In this document: piece by piece, positions 24,735-32,763 of the stretch
Numbering within the stretch: position 1 is the stretch's first letter
Layout: each line of letters starts with the position of its first letter
Assembly: GCF_009831655.1 (NCBI RefSeq)
Contig: NZ_WRPA01000026.1
Coordinates: forward strand, 1-52,468
DNA length: 52,468 nucleotides
Direction: 5' to 3'
From: Shewanella insulae
GTDB taxonomy: Bacteria; Pseudomonadota; Gammaproteobacteria; Enterobacterales; Shewanellaceae
Notes under the pieces: generated by a model
What the model saw: only the letters and a program-made list of their open reading frames with translations
What the model was told of the DNA's origin: nothing
The model's database searches: none
Translations under genes and position numbers: made by a program

Positions 24735-26087
24735 ATGAAGAAGCATATTTTATCTTTAGCTGTAGTTGCTGCCATCGCCACGCCGCTATCTCAAGTTCAG
24801 GCCGCTGGATTTCAACTTGCCGAATATTCTGCCACGGGTCTAGGCCGTGCCTTCGCCGGTGAGGCCGCCATGGCGGATAACGCCGCCGCCCAGGCGCGTA
24901 ACCCTGCGATGTTGACCTATCTCGAGGGACGTCAGCTGTCGCTGGGTGGGATCTATGTGATGCCAAACGTCGACGTAGAGGGCGATGTGACTCTGGCCTC
25001 ACCTGTGCTAGGGCCTCAGCCTGTCTCCATGAACGCCGATGCTCTGGATGTGGCAGGTGACGCTTTAGTACCTAACTTCTATTACTCTAGCCAGCTCAAC
25101 GAGCAGTGGACCTGGGGTTTAGCGGTTAACTCTAACTATGGTCTGGCGACCGAGGTGCCGAGCACGCATCCTACCGCTATCTTTGGTAAAGAGACCTCTG
25201 TGACCACTGTCGAGTTCAATCCAAACCTAGCCTACAAGGTATCTGAGGCCGTTTCTGTCGGTGCGGGCCTGCGTATCGTCTATGGCGAAGGTAAGATTGG
25301 CGCCTCTACGCCGGCTTGGGTAGACGGTATCAAGGCGATTCCTACCCTGCCTGCCGAAGTCGCAGCAGCACTGCCACCGGGCGGCACCAGCCTGAAATCG
25401 ATGGAAGGGGATGATATTGGCTACGGTTGGCAGCTGGGTGCCAGCTGGCAGATCAACCCTGCACACCGTATCGGTCTGGCCTATCACAGTGGTGTCGAGC
25501 TCGAACTCGATGGTCACGCCTCTGGCCTGATCTACAACGGCGGACAGGATGTGGCGATCGAGGGTTACATGCCGCTCGAACTACCTGCCTTTGCCGAGTT
25601 GGCCTCTTATCATCAGCTCACCGACAACTGGGCGATGCATGCTAGCGTCAACTGGACTCAGTGGAGCGTGTTCGATGAATTGGTGGCTTACTTCCCTGGT
25701 GAGCAGAAGCCTGTTGGCGGCCTGGAGTCTGACCTGGTAAAAGTCGAGAACTTTAAAGACAACTGGCGTTTCGCCTTGGGCACCAGCTATCAGCTAAGCG
25801 ATAAGTGGTTGGTTCGTGGTGGTGTTGCGCTGGATAAGACGGCGGTAGAAGATGAGTATCGCACCATCACCATCCCCGATTCAGACCGTCTGTGGTTCAG
25901 CGCGGGTGCAGGCTATCAAGCCTCTAAGAACCTGACCCTAGACTTTGCCGTGACCTATATTAAGGCCCATGGTGATGCACCGATCAACGAGACCATGAAC
26001 CTGATGAACCTGGCTCAAGTGAGCTTTAACGGTGAAGCGGGCGGCGATGTCTGGCTGGTAGGCGCTCAGTTAAGTTATAAGATGTAA
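24735..26087 (+). CDS. FadL/OmpP1/TodX family outer-membrane transport protein
   Basis: A 450-residue outer-membrane beta-barrel of the long-chain fatty acid/hydrocarbon uptake family. It has a signal peptide (M-K-K-H-I-L-S-L-A-V-V, cleavage after about residue 22-24 at V-Q-A-A-G), then the typical mature start A-G-F-Q-L-A-E-Y-S-A-T-G-L-G-R-A and the family motif A-x-A-R-N-P-A-M. Alternating strands run to a C-terminal L-S-Y-K-M. The substrate is likely a long-chain fatty acid, by family. Two adjacent ATGs exist; the second (24735) has the better distance from AAGAG. Single gene with its own terminator; the specific name fadL is not assigned because paralogues are common. Confidence 0.9.
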   Translation: MKKHILSLAVVAAIATPLSQVQAAGFQLAEYSATGLGRAFAGEAAMADNAAAQARNPAMLTYLEGRQLSLGGIYVMPNVDVEGDVTLASPVLGPQPVSMNADALDVAGDALVPNFYYSSQLNEQWTWGLAVNSNYGLATEVPSTHPTAIFGKETSVTTVEFNPNLAYKVSEAVSVGAGLRIVYGEGKIGASTPAWVDGIKAIPTLPAEVAAALPPGGTSLKSMEGDDIGYGWQLGASWQINPAHRIGLAYHSGVELELDGHASGLIYNGGQDVAIEGYMPLELPAFAELASYHQLTDNWAMHASVNWTQWSVFDELVAYFPGEQKPVGGLESDLVKVENFKDNWRFALGTSYQLSDKWLVRGGVALDKTAVEDEYRTITIPDSDRLWFSAGAGYQASKNLTLDFAVTYIKAHGDAPINETMNLMNLAQVSFNGEAGGDVWLVGAQLSYKM

Positions 26088-26116
26088 CTCGCCTACGGGT
26101 TATTCAACAAAAACCG

Positions 26117-26147
26117 AAATGCCTCACCTATGTGAGGCATTTTTTTA
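26117..26147 (+). terminator. Terminator of the FadL-type gene
   Basis: AAATGCCTCAC (26117-26127) and GTGAGGCATTT (26132-26142) around CTAT, followed by more T, 29 bases after the stop. Confidence 0.92.
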
Positions 26148-26296
26148 TCTGAATATTTATTGGCTATCTGAACTTCATCGGATTATATTCGTCTAATTAT
26201 TAACATATTTTTAGCTCAATTCCATTTATCGATTGCCCACTCGTTTATCCAAACGGGAAGCAATAGGTATGATGAAGCAACAATAAGAGGTGTCCC

Positions 26297-26800
26297 ATGA
26301 AACCCTATCTTCTGGCTGCAAGCATAGCGTTACTGCCAATATCGGCCTTCGCCGACCCGAGTGCGACGCAAGTGGTGAAAGGGTTTATCGACGCCTACAA
26401 CCAGCACAGTGTCGAGCAGATGCTCACCCATGTGTCGGACGATGTGCGTTGGATGCATATCTCTGGCAGCAAGATAGAGGTGGAAACCTCGGATAAGGCG
26501 CAGTTTGGCGCCGCCATGACAGACTATTTCGAGACTCTCACCGGCGCTCAGGCCACCATACTCGAGCAGATCGTCTCCTCTCACTATGTTAGCACGGTAG
26601 AGCGCGTGACCTGGGAGAACGATGGTGAGCAGCTCAGCCAGTGCAGCATAGGTAATTTCCGCGTGCAGGACGGTAAGATCGCCGAGTTTTGGTATCTGCC
26701 TGCCCATGCCTGTGACGAGCAATTCGAGGTCACCGAGCAAGTCGAGCCTGAGTCTGAGGCAGAGCCTGTGCTTGAGCCGAATCAGCCTAGCCAGCAGTAG
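26297..26800 (+). CDS. Periplasmic SnoaL/NTF2-like protein
   Basis: A 167-residue protein with a signal peptide (M-K-P-Y-L-L-A-A-S-I-A-L-L-P-I-S-A-F-A, cleavage before D-P-S) and one NTF2-like/SnoaL domain (about 22-140). F-I-D-A-Y-N-Q-H-S-V-E-Q-M-L and D-D-V-R-W-M-H-I are typical of its opening helix and strand, and F-W-Y-L-P of its last strand. The tail is rich in Glu and Pro. Such proteins are enzymes or ligand binders; the ligand here is unknown. It ends 11 bases before glpK in the same direction, so the two are probably cotranscribed. Confidence 0.8.
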   Translation: MKPYLLAASIALLPISAFADPSATQVVKGFIDAYNQHSVEQMLTHVSDDVRWMHISGSKIEVETSDKAQFGAAMTDYFETLTGAQATILEQIVSSHYVSTVERVTWENDGEQLSQCSIGNFRVQDGKIAEFWYLPAHACDEQFEVTEQVEPESEAEPVLEPNQPSQQ

Positions 26801-26811
26801 CGGAGGCGTTC

Positions 26812-28308
26812 GTGCAGCAGAAGTATGTAATCGCGCTCGACCAGGGCACGACCAGTTCCCGTACCATCATCTTCGATCATGACGCCAATGTCGTCGCCAT
26901 CTCCCAGCGAGAGTTTTCCCAGATCTACCCTAAGGCGGGTTGGGTGGAACACGATCCCATGGAGATCTGGGCCTCCCAGAGTTCGACCCTGATCGAGGCC
27001 CTCGCCAGGGCGGGGATCCACAGCGACGAGGTCGCCGGTATCGGCATCACTAACCAGCGTGAAACCACCATCTTGTGGGACAAGACCACAGGCAAACCTA
27101 TCTACAACGCCATCGTCTGGCAGTGTCGCCGCAGCCAACCCCTGTGTGAATCCCTGAGGGAGGCGGGCTATGAGGATTACATCAGGCAGAATACCGGCCT
27201 GGTGCTAGACCCCTATTTTTCGGCCACCAAGATCCGTTGGATTCTGGATAATGTCGACGGCGCGAGAGAGAAGGCCGAGGCCGGTGACCTGCTGTTCGGT
27301 ACAATAGATACCTGGCTGGTGTGGAAACTCACAGAAGGTAAGGTGTATGTGACCGACCCCACCAATGCCTCGCGTACCATGTTGTACAACATTCACCAGC
27401 AGGCCTGGGATCCTGTGCTGCTCGAAGCATTGGATATTCCCGCGAGTATCCTGCCCGAGGTAAAGCCCTCCTGCGCCGTGTATGGCAAGACCCGTATCGC
27501 CGGGGAGGGAGGTGAGATCCCCGTGGCTGGCATGGCGGGGGATCAGCAATCGGCCCTCTTTGGCCAGCTGTGTATCGACGAGGGGATGGCCAAGAACACC
27601 TATGGCACAGGCTGCTTCCTGTTGATGAACACGGGCCTGCAGGCGGTGCAGTCTAATCATGGCCTCTTGACCACCATAGCCGTGGGGCCGAAAGGCGAGG
27701 TTAACTATGCCCTGGAGGGCTCTGTCTTCATGGGCGGCGCTACCATACAGTGGCTGCGTGATGAGCTGGGGCTTATTCGCGATGCCCAGGACACGGAATA
27801 TTTTGCCCTCAAGGTCAATGACAATAACGGCGTATATCTGGTGCCGGCCTTCGTGGGACTCGGGGCGCCCTATTGGGACGCCAGCGCTCGCGGCGCCTTG
27901 GTGGGCCTCTCCAGAGGCGCCAATCGCAACCATATTATCCGTGCTGCCCTCGAGGCGATCGCCTACCAGAGCCGGGATCTGTTAGACGCCATGACCAAAG
28001 ACAGTGGTGTCGAGCTGAAGCAGCTTAAGGTGGATGGTGGCGCGGTAGCCAATGATTTTCTGATGCAGTTCCAGGCGGATATTACCGATGTCGAGGTGCA
28101 GCGACCTAAGGTGACGGAAACCACGGCCATGGGAGCGGCATTCCTGGCGGGTCTAGCCGTAGGCTTCTGGCAATCGACGGCCGAGTTGAAACACAAGGCT
28201 GGCGTGGAGCGATGCTTTAAGCCAGCCATCGCCGATGATGAACGTGAGGCCTTGTACCTGGGGTGGAAACGGGCTGTTGCTCAGGTGACCAGCGAGTCGG
28301 AGAATTAA
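26812..28308 (+). CDS. glpK: Glycerol kinase
   Basis: Phosphorylates glycerol to sn-glycerol 3-phosphate with ATP. The 498 residues match E. coli GlpK along the FGGY-kinase fold: A-L-D-Q-G-T-T-S-S-R near the N-terminus, G-W-V-E-H-D-P-M-E-I-W, N-Q-R-E-T-T, G-D-Q-Q-S-A-L-F-G-Q and G-L-G-A-P-Y-W-D. The GTG at 26812 follows CGGAGG. It usually lies with glpF or glpD, but neither is present here; the neighbour is the NTF2-like gene. No clear terminator follows before the convergent hypothetical gene. Confidence 0.97.
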   Translation: MQQKYVIALDQGTTSSRTIIFDHDANVVAISQREFSQIYPKAGWVEHDPMEIWASQSSTLIEALARAGIHSDEVAGIGITNQRETTILWDKTTGKPIYNAIVWQCRRSQPLCESLREAGYEDYIRQNTGLVLDPYFSATKIRWILDNVDGAREKAEAGDLLFGTIDTWLVWKLTEGKVYVTDPTNASRTMLYNIHQQAWDPVLLEALDIPASILPEVKPSCAVYGKTRIAGEGGEIPVAGMAGDQQSALFGQLCIDEGMAKNTYGTGCFLLMNTGLQAVQSNHGLLTTIAVGPKGEVNYALEGSVFMGGATIQWLRDELGLIRDAQDTEYFALKVNDNNGVYLVPAFVGLGAPYWDASARGALVGLSRGANRNHIIRAALEAIAYQSRDLLDAMTKDSGVELKQLKVDGGAVANDFLMQFQADITDVEVQRPKVTETTAMGAAFLAGLAVGFWQSTAELKHKAGVERCFKPAIADDEREALYLGWKRAVAQVTSESEN

Positions 28309-28330
28309 TCACTAGACGTCTATGTCAAGA

Positions 28331-28627
28331 TTAAACGTCGATATCGATATGGGGCAGTGGTGAGTCCAAGGCTTCCTCTTCGGCCTGCTTCAGTGCCTGT
28401 TGACGTCTCGCCTGGCCGCGGCGATCTTCTCTTCCGGGTCTGGGATTGATGCGCCTGTCACCCTGGCGACGACGTTCCAGATGGGGCGGCAGCTGCGACT
28501 GGGGCGCCTCATGGCTGTCGGCATGGATAGGATCTATGTGTTCGGTCTGATCCACCACGCGTTTACGTTTCACCACACGTTGTACCGGCCTTGCTAACAT
28601 GGCGTACAGGCTATCTAGGGCAACCAT
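28331..28627 (-). CDS. Small charged hypothetical protein
   Basis: I do not recognise this 98-residue protein. It is very rich in Arg, Gln, Glu and Pro, with a basic stretch (about 50-75, R-R-R-Q-G-D-R-R and R-E-D-R-R-G-Q-A-R-R) and an acidic end (E-E-E-A-L-D ... D-I-D-V), so it is probably largely disordered. No signal peptide or membrane helix. A strong AAGGAGGAGAG ribosome site directly before the ATG supports a real gene. It is convergent with glpK (22-base gap) and lies downstream of the PepSY operon on the same strand. RNA or nucleic-acid binding is conceivable from charge but unproven. Confidence 0.7.
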   Translation of the reverse strand: MVALDSLYAMLARPVQRVVKRKRVVDQTEHIDPIHADSHEAPQSQLPPHLERRRQGDRRINPRPGREDRRGQARRQQALKQAEEEALDSPLPHIDIDV

Positions 28628-28763
28628 CTCTCCTCCTTTTTAGGTTGGGTATATCTCCTCTAACCTATTTATCGGCTGCTTTTGCTTAAAATTTAGACAC
28701 CCTGTTTCCTATATTCGTTCAAAATGACCGATTTCGTTCAAGAGGCCTGTTTTCTCTCACACG

Positions 28764-28780
28764 GAGTCTGAGCCAGACTC
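28764..28780 (-). terminator. Possible weak terminator hairpin after the PepSY-ferredoxin gene
   Basis: GAGTCTG (28764-28770) and CAGACTC (28774-28780) form a seven-pair stem with an AGC loop just downstream of the ferredoxin-PepSY stop. No T-run follows on the minus strand, so it is a weak candidate. Confidence 0.35.
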
Positions 28781-28795
28781 TCTACCTGTTCGGCA

Positions 28796-29857
28796 TCACC
28801 TTGTTGCCTTCTGCCAGAACCTGAGTTGCGCGCGGCTGGTGAGCGCTACCTTGCCTTGGTGGCAGTTATGCTGACAGCTGAGACGAATACCTTGGGCAAG
28901 ATGTTCCTGCTTGAGACGGGCTTGCTCTTCTGGGGTTGCCTGTGGAGCCTGCTCCACGAAGCGAACGCGGCACATGCCGCATTGGCCGCCACCGCCACAC
29001 TGGCTGGGGATGCGACTTCTGTCTTGGTTAAGGCCATCCAGCAGATTGCCCGGCGCCAGAATGAGGCTTTCGAGCGGCTCTCCGTCAGGGGAGAGCAAGG
29101 TTAATTGGCCCTCACTATTGCTTGTTCCCCAGCTAACATAATCGCCAGCGACCAGTTTGCGCATGAGTACCCAGGCGCCGCTTAGGCCGAGCAGCAGGGC
29201 AGCGAAGGCAATCAGCTGGGTTGCCAGGTGATTGAAGCTCAGGCCATTATCCGGGAAATAGTCGATAAAATGCAGCATGAAGAGTAGTTGCTTGAATCGC
29301 GAGCCCTGGTTTTCGTGGGCCTTGACCTGACCGCTCAGTCCATCGATGAAGATCTGTGTGCCCTGCTCATCCAGAGCATCTATGCGATAGAATGCCGGGC
29401 TGCCCCCATAGCGCTGCGCCGCTGCTTTATCGAGAATGGGCTCAGAGAGTGAAGTCTCCCCCTGGTAACTCTGCCGGGCGAGCCTTATTAACTGCTCGTT
29501 ATCCAAGTTTACCGCCTCGCCGGTATCGCCCCAAAAGGCGAAGGTACCGTTGCTCGTCTTCAGGCGATAGATGGGGCGTTCGAGCAGTGTGGCGAGCTCG
29601 ACACGTTTTAGATTCATTTGCTCTATGGCGTTGTTTTTCTGCTGGTCTGTTATTTCAGACACTATCTGCGTCAATGCCACCGCCGGCTTAATCAAGGTAG
29701 TGCTGTCAGGCTTTGTGCGCATGGTATTGGCATCCAACTGCCGATCGTCGATGAGGTTAAATGCCAGGCCGGTCAGGGTCCAGATGATCAGCTGGGCGCC
29801 GACGATGAGTCCCAGGATGCGATGTAAGCTTCGCGCGTTAATCATACCAATTCTCAT
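28796..29857 (-). CDS. PepSY-type membrane protein fused to a [2Fe-2S] ferredoxin domain
   Basis: A 353-residue protein with two membrane segments (about 12-37 and 211-232), a PepSY-like periplasmic part between them, and a C-terminal plant-type ferredoxin domain (about 247-353) on the cytoplasmic side. Cluster ligands are Cys287, Cys293, Cys296 and Cys328 in C-G-G-G-G-Q-C-G-M-C and L-S-C-Q-H: spacing X5, X2, X31, the same as in NqrF. It looks like a membrane electron-transfer protein that could pass electrons across the membrane, for instance for metal or siderophore reduction, but partner and acceptor are unknown. It overlaps the upstream PepSY gene by ATGA, has an AGGAGGAG ribosome site, and so forms a two-gene operon. 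Confidence 0.85.
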   Translation of the reverse strand: MRIGMINARSLHRILGLIVGAQLIIWTLTGLAFNLIDDRQLDANTMRTKPDSTTLIKPAVALTQIVSEITDQQKNNAIEQMNLKRVELATLLERPIYRLKTSNGTFAFWGDTGEAVNLDNEQLIRLARQSYQGETSLSEPILDKAAAQRYGGSPAFYRIDALDEQGTQIFIDGLSGQVKAHENQGSRFKQLLFMLHFIDYFPDNGLSFNHLATQLIAFAALLLGLSGAWVLMRKLVAGDYVSWGTSNSEGQLTLLSPDGEPLESLILAPGNLLDGLNQDRSRIPSQCGGGGQCGMCRVRFVEQAPQATPEEQARLKQEHLAQGIRLSCQHNCHQGKVALTSRAQLRFWQKATR

Positions 29858-30564
29858 GCCGGCTCCTCCTCGCCCCGTTTAAAGGCAATGAGCAGTAGCA
29901 GGGCGCCGGAAAGCGCCGTCAGTAGGGCAAGCAGACTAAAGCCTGTCAGTAACGGATTATGCACATCTTCTCGAGTGTCATAGTCCATGATATGCAGCAT
30001 CCACATGATATCGAACAGGCGCCAGAAGTCATGGCGCTTGGTCACCAACTCGCCGCTACTGGCCGAGATATAGAGGCGTGAGTCGAAGGCATCGTTAAGG
30101 TTTATCTGCCACAGGGGCAGATGACGTCCACCGATTTCGGCCGGTACCGATTCGGTTAATAGTTCACTGCTGGCGTTTGATAGGTCGCCGGGGTGGAGGC
30201 GGGCGGCGATCTTCATGGCCGCCTGCTGGCCTAATGGTTCAAGCGGCTCACCATCTCGTCCCGAGAGGTACAGGGGCTTACCTGTTAGATTGAGTTTATA
30301 GACAGGGCCGAGCGCGGTAGGAAGCAGCTCTAGCCTGGTGGCCTCGGGGTAACGTGAGAGGATTGTCTCGGGCGATATTGTTAGCTGACTGGCATCTAAC
30401 GTGAGTCTGGATTCATCGACGAGATGATCGCCATGGATATAGTCGATATCCATGAGCACCATGTATAGGCCGGAAATTAACCAGATGAGCAGTTGTGCCC
30501 CCAGAAACAGGGTCAACCATTTGTGTGATTTTCGAAGCCAGCGGCTCTGTTTGGGTGTCAGCAT
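29854..30564 (-). CDS. PepSY-domain membrane protein
   Basis: A 236-residue protein with an N-terminal membrane segment (about 18-38), a PepSY-like periplasmic region and a C-terminal segment (about 207-228). It shares landmarks with the downstream protein: R/K-x-x-H-R/K near the start and M-L-H-I-M-D-Y against M-L-H-F-I-D-Y before the last helix. The two therefore look like paralogues, with only the second carrying the ferredoxin domain. PepSY-TM proteins often act in metal or siderophore reduction. No clear ribosome site precedes the ATG. First gene of the pair. Confidence 0.8.
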   Translation of the reverse strand: MLTPKQSRWLRKSHKWLTLFLGAQLLIWLISGLYMVLMDIDYIHGDHLVDESRLTLDASQLTISPETILSRYPEATRLELLPTALGPVYKLNLTGKPLYLSGRDGEPLEPLGQQAAMKIAARLHPGDLSNASSELLTESVPAEIGGRHLPLWQINLNDAFDSRLYISASSGELVTKRHDFWRLFDIMWMLHIMDYDTREDVHNPLLTGFSLLALLTALSGALLLLIAFKRGEEEPA

Positions 30565-30883
30565 GATTTTGTGTTTTTATTGGTCATCATAGGGATCAAG
30601 CCGCCTTTGAGCAAGGCATAATGGGCCTGCGTCCAATCGCTTAGGGGCGAACAGGCAATCGAGTTTCCTCTGCTCGGGTCGATCCCATAGATCATGGCCT
30701 CAATTTGGGACGGCGATCCACTTATCGATCCACCAAAGCCTGTAGGCCCTCCACTTCTGTTTGTTTTTTCAACATATTTGACCCTGGAATTCCCACAAAT
30801 TGTCCCTGGTTTGGCTGTAGTTACAAATTTACAAACTGGCTGCTAACCCGCTTGAATACTGGATTTATAAATGGTTGCATCCC
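30565..30883. other. Intergenic region between the PepSY operon and the mra promoter
   Basis: About 320 bases with no believable gene. A lone GTGGGAATT-type half-site (inverted, near 30788-30796) resembles an MraZ repeat but stands apart from the main operator. Otherwise I see nothing. Confidence 0.5.
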
Positions 30884-30913
30884 TTGACAATACTTGCACA
30901 CTATCTCTAAACT
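30884..30913 (+). promoter_or_regulatory. mra promoter (division and cell-wall cluster)
   Basis: A perfect -35 TTGACA at 30884-30889 and a weaker -10 TAAACT at 30908-30913 with an 18-base spacer, about 65 bases before mraZ. It corresponds in place to Pmra of E. coli, the main promoter of the cluster. Confidence 0.65.
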
Positions 30914-30920
30914 TAGCATT

Positions 30921-30950
30921 CGTGGGAAATTGTGGATATTTGTGGATCTA
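30921..30950 (+). promoter_or_regulatory. MraZ operator: three 10-base direct repeats
   Basis: GTGGGAAAT, GTGGATATT and GTGGATCTA start at 30922, 30932 and 30942, giving a 10-base period. MraZ of E. coli binds TGGGN-type repeats separated by five bases directly after its promoter; the arrangement and place here are the same, with the last two repeats TGGAT. Autoregulation of the cluster by MraZ is inferred. Confidence 0.7.
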
Positions 30951-30978
30951 TTAACAAAAAAAACAAGGACGAGCTAAC

Positions 30979-31437
30979 GTGTTTCGTGGAGCGAGTGCTA
31001 TTAATCTTGACGCCAAAGGCCGGATCGCGATCCCTAAGCGATACCGCGAGCGCCTGCACGTCGATTTTAACAGCCAGCTGGTGATCACGGTCGATTTCGA
31101 TGCCGCCTGTTTGCTCATCTATCCACTCGAGGCTTGGAAGCAGATAGAAGCCAAGCTGTTACTGCTGTCAGATACCCAGGGACCTGAGCGCGCCATGAAG
31201 CGGTTGCTACTCGGTTATGCCCATGAGTGCGAGTTAGATAGCAATGGTCGCATTTTACTTCCCCCACCGCTACGTAAATACGCCAACCTGGAAAAGCACG
31301 CGATGCTGGTGGGCCAGTTGAATAAGTTTGAGCTGTGGGATGAGGCGGCCTGGCAGCAACAGATTGAACTTAGCCGTGAAACGATTCAAAGCGATGCCTT
31401 TGCCAACAGCGAGCGTTTGGCGGACTTCTCTTTGTGA
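30979..31437 (+). CDS. mraZ: Transcriptional regulator MraZ
   Basis: Repressor of the dcw cluster; a ring-forming protein with two AbrB-like (SpoVT) halves. The 152 residues begin M-F-R-G-A-S-A-I-N-L-D-A-K-G-R-I-A-I-P-K-R-Y-R and repeat the D-S-N-G-R-I-L-L-P-P motif in the second half, exactly as in the family. GTG start with AAGGACGAG upstream. It lies right behind its own presumed operator and opens the cluster. Confidence 0.97.
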   Translation: MFRGASAINLDAKGRIAIPKRYRERLHVDFNSQLVITVDFDAACLLIYPLEAWKQIEAKLLLLSDTQGPERAMKRLLLGYAHECELDSNGRILLPPPLRKYANLEKHAMLVGQLNKFELWDEAAWQQQIELSRETIQSDAFANSERLADFSL

Positions 31438-31470
31438 TAAGAGAATAACCATAAGTTAAAGAAGAGAGCG

Positions 31471-32412
31471 ATGACTCAAGAATTTGCGCATTTATCCGTG
31501 CTGCTGACGGAAACGGTAGCCGGACTCAACATCAAGCCTGACGGCATCTATATCGATGGCACCTTCGGCCGCGGCGGGCACTCACGCGAGGTGCTCAAGC
31601 AATTGGGCCCCAATGGCCGCCTGATCGCCATAGATCGCGATCCTCAGGCGATCGCTGCCGCAGAGCAATTTGCCGATGATGCGCGTTTCTCTATCGTTCA
31701 CGGTGGTTTTGGCCAGCTGGCCCAATATGTCGACGATCTCGGCCTGAGAGGCAAGATCGACGGCATACTGTTCGATTTCGGCGTTTCTTCGCCACAACTT
31801 GACGATGCCGAGCGCGGTTTTAGTTTCCTGCGTGATGGTCCGCTGGATATGCGCATGGATAACTCCCAGGGGGAGACGGCCGCCGAGTGGCTGGCCCGCG
31901 CCGAGATAGAGGATATGGCCTGGGTATTTAAGACCTATGGTGAGGAGAAGAACGCCCGTCATATCGCCCGCTGCATCGCCGCCGACAGAGACAAGACGCC
32001 TTTCCTGCGTACCAAGGAGCTGGCAGATCTGATCGCCCGGGTGAGCAAGAGCAAGGAGCGCAACAAGCATCCGGCGACCCGCGTATTCCAGGCGATCCGT
32101 ATCTATATCAACAGCGAACTGGAGCAGATAGATCAGGCGCTGGAAGGGGCGGTTACCGTATTGGCGCCTCAGGGACGTCTGTCGGTGATCAGCTTCCATT
32201 CGCTGGAAGACCGTATGGTGAAGCGGTTTATTCGCCGCCATAGCCAGGGCGAGTCGGTACCCCACGGGTTACCGCTCACCGAGGCGGAAATTAACAAGAC
32301 ACGGTTACTAAAGGCCGTGGGTAAGGCAATTAAGCCATCGGCCGAGGAAATTGACCGTAATGCCAGGGCGCGTAGCTCAGTGTTGCGGGTTGCCGAGCGA
32401 TTAGACTACTAA
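31471..32412 (+). CDS. rsmH: 16S rRNA (cytosine1402-N4)-methyltransferase
   Basis: Methylates N4 of C1402 in 16S rRNA with SAM. The 313 residues (formerly MraW) show H-L-S-V-L-L-T-E-T-V near the start, the SAM motif D-G-T-F-G-R-G-G-H-S, L-F-D-F-G-V-S-S-P-Q-L-D and the C-terminal S-F-H-S-L-E-D-R-M-V-K-R-F. Second gene of the cluster, 33 bases after mraZ. Confidence 0.98.
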   Translation: MTQEFAHLSVLLTETVAGLNIKPDGIYIDGTFGRGGHSREVLKQLGPNGRLIAIDRDPQAIAAAEQFADDARFSIVHGGFGQLAQYVDDLGLRGKIDGILFDFGVSSPQLDDAERGFSFLRDGPLDMRMDNSQGETAAEWLARAEIEDMAWVFKTYGEEKNARHIARCIAADRDKTPFLRTKELADLIARVSKSKERNKHPATRVFQAIRIYINSELEQIDQALEGAVTVLAPQGRLSVISFHSLEDRMVKRFIRRHSQGESVPHGLPLTEAEINKTRLLKAVGKAIKPSAEEIDRNARARSSVLRVAERLDY

Positions 32413-32448
32413 TCCGTCGAGCGGACGTAAGAGACTAGGGGAACGCTA

Positions 32449-32763
32449 GTGAGTAAGTCACAACTTAACCTGACTCGTATCGTATTACTCGATCTTTGGC
32501 ACCATAAGTGGGTGCTCTTGATGGCTTTTATTGTGATGGCGAATGCCGTGTTGGTGGTTTACACCAGTCATTCAAGTCGCAACTACACCAGCCAGTGGGA
32601 TCAGTTGCTGCAAGAGCGTGACCGCTTGGATATTGAATGGCGCAACCTGCTGCTGGAAGAGCAGTCGCAGTCGGAACATAGCAGGGTAACACGGATTGCC
32701 ACAAAACAGCTGGATATGAAGCGGCCGTTACCTAATGAAGAAGTGGTGGTGAGAGTACCATGA
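32449..32763 (+). CDS. ftsL: Cell division protein FtsL
   Basis: Bitopic divisome protein of 104 residues that forms a complex with FtsB and FtsQ and activates FtsWI. One membrane helix (about 22-42, K-W-V-L-L-M-A-F-I-V-M-A-N-A-V-L-V-V) is followed by a periplasmic coiled coil (about 50-85). GTG start at 32449. The stop overlaps the ftsI start in ATGA. Confidence 0.93.
   Translation: MSKSQLNLTRIVLLDLWHHKWVLLMAFIVMANAVLVVYTSHSSRNYTSQWDQLLQERDRLDIEWRNLLLEEQSQSEHSRVTRIATKQLDMKRPLPNEEVVVRVP

Noticed and set aside
30705..30887. Sixty-codon open frame before the mra promoter
   Set aside because: No ribosome site, odd composition, and it runs into the promoter; no sign of a real gene.
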